Of a stretch of DNA of 12,283 bases, positions 7,144 to 12,283 are shown in pieces. Position 1 is the stretch's first letter, and each line of letters begins with the position of its first letter. A program made the position numbers and the translations under genes. Under the pieces are notes generated by a model that saw nothing but the letters and a program-made list of their open reading frames with translations, made no database searches and was not told the DNA's origin. This DNA is from Candidatus Cloacimonadota bacterium (lineage in GTDB: Bacteria > Cloacimonadota > Cloacimonadia > Cloacimonadales > TCS61), in NCBI GenBank assembly GCA_021108055.1, contig JAIORR010000360.1, positions 1-12,283 on the forward strand, in the 5' to 3' direction.

Positions 7144-7160
7144 CGAGGTATTTTTCCCCA
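7144..7160. promoter_or_regulatory. Copy of the 17-bp motif upstream of the kinase gene
   Basis: The minus strand reads TGGGGAAAAATACCTCG, identical at 14 of 17 positions to the palindrome at 3970-3986. Similarity continues into the flank (CGATT followed by a T-rich run on both). It lies 41-57 bases upstream of the first kinase ATG, fitting autoregulation of the operon. Confidence 0.45.
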
Positions 7161-7171
7161 TTAATTTGTAT

Positions 7172-7188
7172 TGAGGAATTTTTACGCA
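7172..7188. promoter_or_regulatory. Second, weaker copy of the 17-bp motif upstream of the kinase gene
   Basis: The minus strand reads TGCGTAAAAATTCCTCA, matching the copy at 7144-7160 at 13 of 17 positions with a centre-to-centre distance of 28 bases. Two tandem sites are common for NtrC-type regulators, which bind cooperatively. Confidence 0.35.
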
Positions 7189-7202
7189 ATAATAAAAAAA
7201 AT

Positions 7203-7319
7203 CTCACAAGCTAAATTATTACTTATGAGAACCTAATTGAGGAGAGTGTAATGGAAACATAAATTGAATTCTTAGACTTGTGAACAAAACAATGAATTGA
7301 AATAAATTGATTAATTCAT
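7203..7319 (+). other. Gene-free stretch between kinase and glutamate dehydrogenase: mini-frame and weak dyads
   Basis: The gap 7104-7407 between the divergent genes is very AT-rich. Besides the two motif copies and the gdhA promoter it holds an imperfect dyad CTCACAAG/CTTATGAG (7203-7210, 7222-7229), a good ribosome binding site TTGAGGAG (7238-7245) followed by ATG and a stop after three codons (7251-7262), and a dyad ATGAATT/AATTCAT (7292-7298, 7313-7319). I see no RNA gene or longer reading frame. Confidence 0.3.
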
Positions 7320-7346
7320 AAAACTTAGCAAATTGATAACAAATTT

Positions 7347-7375
7347 TTTACGCTTGACAAATAGTGTTGTATAAA
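7347..7375 (+). promoter_or_regulatory. Candidate sigma-70-type promoter of gdhA
   Basis: TTTACG (7347-7352) and TATAAA (7370-7375) are separated by 17 bases and would start transcription near 7382, about 26 bases before the ATG. A better -35 sequence, TTGACA (7354-7359), is also present, but only 10 bases from TATAAA, so which element is used is unclear. Confidence 0.45.
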
Positions 7376-7407
7376 ATTTTTTCACCAAAAATATTTTGGA
7401 GGCTAGT

Positions 7408-8739
7408 ATGACGATGAACCAATTTTTAGAAAATGTTGAAGCAAAAAACAAATGTCAGCCGGAATTTATGCAGGCTGTAAAAGAAGTAGTAGAAACCATC
7501 TGGGATGTATATCAAAACAATCCGAAATACGTAGAAGCAAAAATATTAGATCGTATAGTAGAACCTGAAAGAGTTATTATGTTCAGAGTTCCCTGGGTTG
7601 ATGATAATGGTGATGTTCAAGTTAATCGTGGCTTCCGTGTAGAATTTAACAGTGCTATAGGACCATATAAAGGCGGACTTCGTTTCCATCCATCCGTAAA
7701 TCTTGGCATTCTCAAATTTCTTGGATTCGAGCAGGTATTTAAAAACAGCTTAACAACTCTTCCCATGGGTGGTGGTAAAGGTGGATCGGATTTTGATCCC
7801 AAAGGAAAATCTGATAATGAGGTTATGAATTTCTGTCAGAGCTTTATGGGTGAACTTTTCCGTCATATCGGAGCAAATACAGATGTTCCAGCCGGTGATA
7901 TCGGCGTAGGCGGAAGAGAGATCGGATATATGTTCGGAATGTACAAAAAACTCCGCAACGAATTTGTAGGTGTTCTTACAGGAAAAGGAAGAAACTGGGG
8001 TGGAAGTCTTATCAGACCGGAAGCAACAGGTTATGGTACTGTGTATTTTGCAGAAGAAATGCTTAAAACGAGAGGGGATTCTTTTAAGGGGAAAACAGTT
8101 ACGATTTCCGGTTCCGGAAATGTTGCTCAATATGCAACTGAAAAAGTAAATGAGCTTGGTGGAAAGGTTGTAACACTTTCCGATTCTGGTGGATACATCT
8201 ATGATCCCAATGGAATCGATGCTGACAAACTGGCGTATGTTATGGAACTTAAAAACGTTAAACGAGGTAGAATAAAAGAATATGCCGAAAAATATGGTGC
8301 TAAATATGTAGAAGGTAAAAGACCATGGGTAGAAAAATGTGATGTTGCTCTTCCTTGTGCAACTCAAAACGAACTGAACAAAGAAGAAGCAGAAATTCTT
8401 GTTAATAATGGCTGCTTTGTAGTTTCCGAAGGTGCTAATATGCCTTCTACTCCGGATGCTGCGGAAGTATTTTTAAATAGTAAGATTCTCTATGGACCGG
8501 GAAAAGCTGCTAATGCAGGCGGAGTTGCCACAAGCGGACTTGAAATGTCGCAGAACAGTTTGCGTCTTAGCTGGACACGGGAAGAAGTTGATGAAAAACT
8601 TCATAACATTATGATCGCAATTCATGAACAATGTGTAAAACATGGTAAAAAAGGAGATTTCATCAATTATGTGAAAGGTGCCAACATTGCCGGATTTATC
8701 AAAGTTGCAGACACAATGTTAGATCATGGTGTAGTGTAA
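7408..8739 (+). CDS. gdhA: Glutamate dehydrogenase, class I hexameric type
   Basis: The 443-residue enzyme interconverts glutamate with 2-oxoglutarate and ammonia using NAD(P). Its length is normal for the hexameric bacterial class. Motifs include GPYKGGLRF (85-93), LPMGGGKGG with catalytic K124, PAGDIGVGGRE (161-171) with D164, the dinucleotide-binding GSGNVA (235-240) and SDSGG (258-262), and GGVATSGLEM (371-380). The pattern is closest to the clade usually NADP-linked, but cofactor choice cannot be settled here. An in-frame TTG at 7396 lies within the ribosome binding site, so ATG 7408 behind GGAGG (5-base spacer) is the start. It stands alone between its own promoter and a strong terminator, with no nearby ammonium genes. 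In a fermenter it would feed reducing equivalents from glutamate to the NfnAB system encoded upstream (inference). Confidence 0.95.
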   Translation: MTMNQFLENVEAKNKCQPEFMQAVKEVVETIWDVYQNNPKYVEAKILDRIVEPERVIMFRVPWVDDNGDVQVNRGFRVEFNSAIGPYKGGLRFHPSVNLGILKFLGFEQVFKNSLTTLPMGGGKGGSDFDPKGKSDNEVMNFCQSFMGELFRHIGANTDVPAGDIGVGGREIGYMFGMYKKLRNEFVGVLTGKGRNWGGSLIRPEATGYGTVYFAEEMLKTRGDSFKGKTVTISGSGNVAQYATEKVNELGGKVVTLSDSGGYIYDPNGIDADKLAYVMELKNVKRGRIKEYAEKYGAKYVEGKRPWVEKCDVALPCATQNELNKEEAEILVNNGCFVVSEGANMPSTPDAAEVFLNSKILYGPGKAANAGGVATSGLEMSQNSLRLSWTREEVDEKLHNIMIAIHEQCVKHGKKGDFINYVKGANIAGFIKVADTMLDHGVV

Positions 8740-8760
8740 AACTAAACTTAATAAAATATT

Positions 8761-8789
8761 TAAAAGCCTGCAGAATTTGCAGGCTTTTA
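8761..8789 (+). terminator. Intrinsic terminator of gdhA
   Basis: A perfect stem of 11-12 pairs (AAAAGCCTGCA and TGCAGGCTTTT, loop GAATT at 8773-8777) begins 21 bases after the gdhA stop and runs into a T-rich tail (TTTTATCTTTT). The A-rich left side suggests it could work on both strands. Confidence 0.92.
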
Positions 8790-8808
8790 TCTTTTGTAAA
8801 CAAAAAAC

Positions 8809-8836
8809 TTTACGTCAGATAGAGTGTTCATAAATG
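8809..8836 (+). promoter_or_regulatory. Possible promoter of the acyltransferase operon
   Basis: TTTACG (8809-8814) and TAAATG (8831-8836) lie 16 bases apart, downstream of the gdhA terminator and upstream of GGAGG. The -10 is poor. The stretch shares TTTACG, GTGTT, ATAAA and ATATTTTGGAGG in the same order with the gdhA leader, which is the main support. Confidence 0.35.
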
Positions 8837-8865
8837 TGATTTCATCATATTTTGGAGGATAAGAA

Positions 8866-9621
8866 ATGAATCAGTATATTTCGGATTCGGCAGAGATCGG
8901 AAAGGGAACAAAGATCGGTTGTAATTGTGTGATACTGGATAATGTAAGGATAGGGGAAGAATGTCTTATCGGGCATAATGTGATCATCCATGAAGGTTCA
9001 TCTATCGGTAGTGGTGTTCGCATCGATGATAACACGATTATCGGCAAAAAACCACTCAGCTCTCCGAGAAGTATTTTCAAAGTAGATTCAAACCTGAAAC
9101 CGGCAGAAATAGGAAATCAATGTCAGATCGGAGCTAACGTAGTTATTTATGTTCAATCGAAGATAGGTGACAACTGTCTGATAGCAGATATGGCAACGAT
9201 CCGTGAAAATGTTACAATTGGTGATCTTAATATTATAGGAAGAAATGTATCGATCGAAAATTTCTGCAAGATCGGTGATCGCAACAAATTCGAGACCAAT
9301 TCCTACATCACAGCATATTCGGAAGTCGAAGATTACTGCTTCGTTGCACCGGCAGTGGCTACAAGTAACGATAATTATATGGCTCGGGATAAAGAACGAT
9401 TTGAACACTTTAAAGGGGTTACTATCAAAAAAGGCGGCAGGATTGGTGTGAATGCAACTATTCTTCCGGGTAGAACGATCTATGAAGACGGAATGGTTGC
9501 CGGAGGCAGTGTTCTTACAAAAGACGTTCCGGCAGATGAAGTCTGGCTGGGAAATCCCGCAAAGAAATTCGGAAAAGTTCCCGAAACTCAATTATTAAAA
9601 AATAATAAGGATAAGAAATGA
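8866..9621 (+). CDS. Hexapeptide-repeat (left-handed beta-helix) acyltransferase, WbpD/WlbB-like
   Basis: The 251-residue protein is built of hexapeptide repeats ([IV]G-x4 type: KIGCNC, RIGEEC, LIGHNV, SIGSGV, TIIG and onward) over residues 1-150. These are followed by the acetyltransferase tail APAVATSNDNY (161-171), TIKKGGRIGVNATILPGRTIYEDGMVAGGSV in pieces over 186-216, and DVPADEVWLGNPAK (220-233). This layout is typical of acetyl-CoA-dependent UDP-amino-sugar N-acetyltransferases of surface polysaccharide pathways; serine or other acyl transfer cannot be excluded. ATG 8866 follows GGAGGATAAGAA. The last bases overlap the next gene by four (ATGA), showing translational coupling to a glycosyltransferase, which supports a role in glycan building. 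The usual sugar-nucleotide dehydrogenase and aminotransferase genes are absent nearby. Exact substrate unknown. Confidence 0.85.
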   Translation: MNQYISDSAEIGKGTKIGCNCVILDNVRIGEECLIGHNVIIHEGSSIGSGVRIDDNTIIGKKPLSSPRSIFKVDSNLKPAEIGNQCQIGANVVIYVQSKIGDNCLIADMATIRENVTIGDLNIIGRNVSIENFCKIGDRNKFETNSYITAYSEVEDYCFVAPAVATSNDNYMARDKERFEHFKGVTIKKGGRIGVNATILPGRTIYEDGMVAGGSVLTKDVPADEVWLGNPAKKFGKVPETQLLKNNKDKK

Positions 9622-10325
9622 AATCACTCGTAATTATCCCTACATATAATGAAGCAGATAACGTTGCTGCTATTATTGAAGCTGCTCTAAAACAGGATAA
9701 GAATATTAATGTTCTGATAGTTGACGATAATTCTCCTGACGGGACTTCGCAGATCGTAGAAAAAATAAAGAATAAGCGTGTGCACCTGTTAACCCGTGCA
9801 GGTAAAATGGGACTCGGTTCTGCCTATGTAGCAGGATTCAAATATGCTCTGGAAAATAATTATGAATTCATCTTCGAGATGGATGCAGATTTTTCCCACG
9901 ATCCGGAAGTAATTCCAAGAATGCTGGAAGCTATAAAAGACAATGATCTGGTTATAGGTTCAAGATATCTGGATGGAATAAATGTGGTAAACTGGCCCCT
10001 GCGTAGATTGATCCTGAGTTTCCTGGCTTCCAAATATGTTCGCCTGATCACCGGTATGCCGATCAATGATCCAACTGGCGGATTCAAATGTTTTCGCAGG
10101 AAAGTGCTGGAAAGCATTAAACTGGACGATATTCTTTCCGATGGTTATTCTTTCCAGATAGAAATGAATTTTCGTACATGGCGAAAGAAATTCAGAATAA
10201 AGGAGATTCCGATAGTTTTTACAGATAGAAGAAGCGGGCAGTCGAAAATGTCAAAAAAAATAGTACATGAAGCGATCTTTGTGGTGTGGAAACTGCAACA
10301 TCTTCACTTCAAAAAAAGGATTTAA
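9618..10325 (+). CDS. GT2-family polyprenol-phosphate mannosyl/glycosyltransferase, DPM1-like
   Basis: The 235-residue enzyme has the GT-A fold motifs of dolichol/polyprenol-phosphate mannose synthases: IPTYNEADN (7-15), DDNSPDGT (36-43), the metal-binding DADFSHDP (89-96), DPTGGFKCF (151-159), DGYSFQIEM (175-183) and RRSGQSKMS (204-212). Its length equals the soluble single-domain type; there is no C-terminal membrane anchor, so it would act at the inner face of the membrane. It should move a hexose from a nucleotide sugar to a lipid-phosphate carrier for later glycosylation outside the cytoplasm. It overlaps the acyltransferase by 4 bases and the methyltransferase gene by 1 base (TAATG), with AAGGA 6 bases before the start. 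The sugar (mannose or glucose) cannot be read from sequence. Confidence 0.9.
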   Translation: MKSLVIIPTYNEADNVAAIIEAALKQDKNINVLIVDDNSPDGTSQIVEKIKNKRVHLLTRAGKMGLGSAYVAGFKYALENNYEFIFEMDADFSHDPEVIPRMLEAIKDNDLVIGSRYLDGINVVNWPLRRLILSFLASKYVRLITGMPINDPTGGFKCFRRKVLESIKLDDILSDGYSFQIEMNFRTWRKKFRIKEIPIVFTDRRSGQSKMSKKIVHEAIFVVWKLQHLHFKKRI

Positions 10326-11647
10326 TGATAAAAAATATCACGAATATTAAAATAGAAAAACTGGTTTACAAAGGTTTCGGGCTGGGGTTCAAAGATTCCA
10401 ACCCGATTTTTGTATTCAATTCTGTTCCCGGAGATATCGTTGATGTTAAGATAATTCATAAGAAGGGAAATGCTCTCTTTGGCGAGATCTGCGAATTAAA
10501 GGAAAGATCAGAGTTCAGGATAGAACCGGAATGTAAAGTATTTGGAATCTGCGGTGGCTGCGATTGGCAGTGCATTCCTTATGGAAAACAATTAGAATAC
10601 AAACAAATAATAATTAAAGAAATATTCAGAAATATTTCCAGAGAAAAGATACGCACGATCGTTCCTTCTACGAAAGATAGATATTATAGAAATAAGAGTT
10701 TTTTCCCTATTTCCGAAAAAAATAATGAACCGGTTATCGGGATGTTCGAACGAAGGTCACATAAGGTCGTACCTCATTTGAAATGCTTTCTCCAACCACC
10801 AGTATTCGATGAAGTTATAAAAGTATTCGGGAACTACATGACAGCTTCCAAGATAAAAATCTACAATGAAACAAATGGTAAAGGAACTGCAAGATACCTG
10901 GGGATAAGACTCTCTGAAAACACCAATGAAATGATGATCATCTTTGTTACAAAAACCAGGAAGATACCGTTTTCGAACCAATTAGTAAGAATTCTTACAA
11001 CCTCATTTCCGAATATCGTGGGAATTGTACAGAATATAAATTCGAACCCGACAAATGTGATACTGGGAAATGAAGAAAAAATATTATTCGGAAAAAATAA
11101 CCTTATCGAAAAGATCGGAAGCAGTAAATACAAACTGAATTATCAATCTTTTTTCCAGGTGAATACTTCCGTTGCAGAAAAAATGTATGAATTTGTAAAA
11201 GAACATATTCCTGCAAACTCGAATGTTCTGGATGCATACTGTGGAGTCGGTTCTATCGGAATTTATATTGCAGGGAAGGCAGGAAGGGTAATCGGCATTG
11301 AGAACAACGGGAATGCAGTTAACGATGCCAGGTTCAATGCGGAACTGAATAATGTATCTAACTGTGATTTCATAACCGGTGATGTGGAAGATAAATTTTT
11401 GGATGTTTGTGAAAATATAGATACAATAATATTTGATCCGCCGCGCAAAGGATTGAATAAAGAAATAATTGAGAAAATTCCCGATAATATTAAAAAAATT
11501 ATCTATATAAGCTGTGATCCTTCTACGCAGGTTCGGGATGTGAACAGGTTTATGGAAAAAGGATTTATGATAAAACTTATCCAGCCTTTTGATATGTTCC
11601 CGCAAACCTATCATATAGAAAATGGGATTGTGCTGGAGAGGGAGTGA
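10325..11647 (+). CDS. rlmD: 23S rRNA (uracil-C5)-methyltransferase of the RlmD/RumA/TrmA family
   Basis: The 440-residue protein has an N-terminal TRAM RNA-binding domain (about 1-58) and the iron-sulfur signature C70, C76, C79 (CxxxxxCGGC) with the distant C154. The SAM-binding motif LDAYCGVGSIG lies at 302-312, then IIFDPPRKG (368-376), the nucleophile C397 in SCDPSTQVRD and the C-terminal HIEN (430-433). All four cluster ligands and the catalytic Cys of RumA are present. The family adds a 5-methyl group to U1939, or to both U747 and U1939 in RlmCD types; which applies here is not decidable. A longer frame opens at 10286, but ATG 10325 overlaps the preceding stop by one base and has AAGGA 4 bases upstream. 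Its place behind two glycan genes is probably simple packing rather than shared function. Confidence 0.88.
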   Translation: MIKNITNIKIEKLVYKGFGLGFKDSNPIFVFNSVPGDIVDVKIIHKKGNALFGEICELKERSEFRIEPECKVFGICGGCDWQCIPYGKQLEYKQIIIKEIFRNISREKIRTIVPSTKDRYYRNKSFFPISEKNNEPVIGMFERRSHKVVPHLKCFLQPPVFDEVIKVFGNYMTASKIKIYNETNGKGTARYLGIRLSENTNEMMIIFVTKTRKIPFSNQLVRILTTSFPNIVGIVQNINSNPTNVILGNEEKILFGKNNLIEKIGSSKYKLNYQSFFQVNTSVAEKMYEFVKEHIPANSNVLDAYCGVGSIGIYIAGKAGRVIGIENNGNAVNDARFNAELNNVSNCDFITGDVEDKFLDVCENIDTIIFDPPRKGLNKEIIEKIPDNIKKIIYISCDPSTQVRDVNRFMEKGFMIKLIQPFDMFPQTYHIENGIVLERE

Positions 11648-11650
11648 ATC

Positions 11651-11678
11651 TGTCATCCTCGACTCCGATCGGGGATCT
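11651..11678. repeat. REP-like palindromic element
   Basis: Just after the rlmD stop the sequence contains TGTCATCC and GGGGATCT around a hairpin ATCCTCGA (11655-11662)/TCGGGGAT (11669-11676), eight pairs including one T-G, loop CTCCGA. The wording resembles the widespread TGTCATCCC-GACTTGATC-GGGATC class of dispersed intergenic palindromes that I remember from many bacterial genomes. It has no U-tract, so it is not a clear terminator. Confidence 0.5.
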
Positions 11679-11693
11679 GAATTATGCTTGAGA

Positions 11694-11810
11694 GGGGGGG
11701 TGGCATTGGTGGGTATTGGTAGGAATTGTTGGGTATTGATGGGAATTGGTAGGTATTGGTGGGCATTGGTAGGCATTAGTAGGTATTGATAGGTATTGAT
11801 AGGCATTTGT
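11694..11810 (+). repeat. Seven-G run followed by eleven tandem 10-bp repeats
   Basis: After GGGGGGG (11694-11700), eleven units of exactly 10 bases run from 11701 to 11810 without any insertion or deletion. The consensus is RGGTATTGGT, with T/C/A at position 4 and G/A near position 8. C is almost absent on the plus strand. Units differ by one to three bases, so the array is old or under constraint. It ends 21 bases before the lipoprotein ATG, so it lies in that gene's promoter or leader region. Confidence 0.9.
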
Positions 11811-11831
11811 AGTTTTGATGTTTAAACAAAT

Positions 11832-12275
11832 ATGGAGCAATATTTGAGAAATATAATTCTTTTTGTCATTGTGTTCTTTCTTCTTTCCTGTTCGGGAACA
11901 TCTTCACCGGAGGATGTGACGAAAGCGCAGATATTAGAGATCATAGATGCAATAGAAGCTTCTTTCATTTTTAATGACCTGCCTGGAATAATGGAAAATT
12001 ATCATTTTGGGTTTTTGCATAACGGTGATAATTATAGTCTTGAAGAAGAAGTTTGGGAACAACGTTTGAACAATTATGCGGAGATCGATTTTTCCGAAAT
12101 AAATATTGAGCCGGTCGGTGATTTTGCAACTGTGTATTTTATAATGACCTTATATGATAATGATGGCGGAAGTGTTGTTACGCAGGAACCAAGTGATGAA
12201 AACGGTGATGTTTCCTATTTCTACAGGGAATATGATGGCTGGAAGATCTGCGGGAAGGAGTTTTCTGTACCGTAA
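11832..12275 (+). CDS. Small lipoprotein, possibly with an NTF2-like fold
   Basis: The 147-residue product starts with a type II signal peptide: a short N-terminus with one Arg, a hydrophobic stretch IILFVIVFFLL and lipobox LLSC, with C20 as the lipidated residue followed by Ser. The mature part has a helical start (about 30-60), then alternating short strands ending with YFYREYDGWKICGKEF. The order ILEIIDAIEASFIFNDLPGI, HNGD and the final W-K-I-C strand resembles NTF2/SnoaL-like ligand-binding domains; this is inference from a weak pattern. It would sit at the membrane facing the periplasm or surface. No Shine-Dalgarno precedes the ATG, and no conventional promoter could be picked in the repeat array just upstream. 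It is the last gene; only eight bases follow the stop. Confidence 0.75.
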   Translation: MEQYLRNIILFVIVFFLLSCSGTSSPEDVTKAQILEIIDAIEASFIFNDLPGIMENYHFGFLHNGDNYSLEEEVWEQRLNNYAEIDFSEINIEPVGDFATVYFIMTLYDNDGGSVVTQEPSDENGDVSYFYREYDGWKICGKEFSVP

Positions 12276-12283
12276 TTTACCTC

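Noticed and set aside
3970..7160. The related motifs at 3970 and 7144 as terminal inverted repeats of a mobile element carrying the two-component genes
   Set aside because: They face each other across the operon, but there is no transposase, no target duplication seen, and a third copy lies in tandem at 7172; regulatory sites explain this better.
7190..7407. A sigma-54 promoter for gdhA, prompted by the nearby regulator motifs
   Set aside because: No GG-N10-GC pair with the right context exists on the plus strand in this gap.
7750..8367. A 205-codon open frame on the minus strand within gdhA
   Set aside because: It is a shadow of the gdhA coding sequence; composition is Cys/Phe/Ser-rich with no domain.
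11084..11806. A 240-codon open frame on the minus strand running through the tandem repeat into rlmD
   Set aside because: It is opposite a well-supported methyltransferase gene, and its N-terminal part merely translates the 10-bp repeat; there is no ribosome binding site or recognisable domain.
11701..11810. CRISPR array
   Set aside because: Units are 10 bases long and contiguous with no spacers.

Overview
The window is about 12.3 kb of AT-rich bacterial DNA with few intergenic gaps and Shine-Dalgarno leaders of the type AAGGATAAGA or TTGGAGG. A lipobox-bearing lipoprotein, a left-handed beta-helix sugar acetyltransferase, an NfnAB-type bifurcating transhydrogenase and a class I glutamate dehydrogenase together suggest an anaerobic, Gram-negative, amino-acid-fermenting bacterium. 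A member of the FCB group, for example Cloacimonadota, would fit. That placement is inference, because no rRNA or marker gene is present.

Left block (1-3374, + strand): a Cys-rich zinc-ribbon protein, NfnA, and an NfnB that carries about 130 extra N-terminal residues. Those extra residues are homologous to the zinc-ribbon protein. The same six-Cys module therefore occurs three times in this operon: twice in the stand-alone protein and once fused to NfnB. The left end of the zinc-ribbon gene looks frameshifted, and the gene probably begins outside the window. An inverted repeat follows nfnB.

Middle block (3505-7103, - strand): a soluble GAF-type histidine kinase and an NtrC-type sigma-54 activator with an intact GAFTGA motif form a two-gene operon. 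Downstream on the same strand lies a 94-residue protein of unknown function, preceded by a consensus sigma-54 promoter (TGGCAC-N5-TTGCT) and a strong ribosome binding site. A 17-bp palindrome-like motif occurs once upstream of that promoter and twice upstream of the kinase. A testable model is that the regulator controls both its own operon and the small protein. This is the most interesting part of the window.

Right block (7347-11647, + strand): a monocistronic glutamate dehydrogenase with its own promoter and a strong intrinsic terminator. It is followed by a tightly packed operon of a hexapeptide-repeat acyltransferase, a DPM1-like glycosyltransferase and an RlmD/RumA-type 23S rRNA uracil methyltransferase, with overlapping stop and start codons. 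After it come a short REP-like palindrome, eleven copies of a 10-bp tandem repeat and a small lipoprotein gene. Glutamate dehydrogenase (NAD(P)H from glutamate) and NfnAB (exchange between NADH, NADPH and ferredoxin) would work together in redox balancing during amino-acid fermentation; this is inferred from family knowledge.
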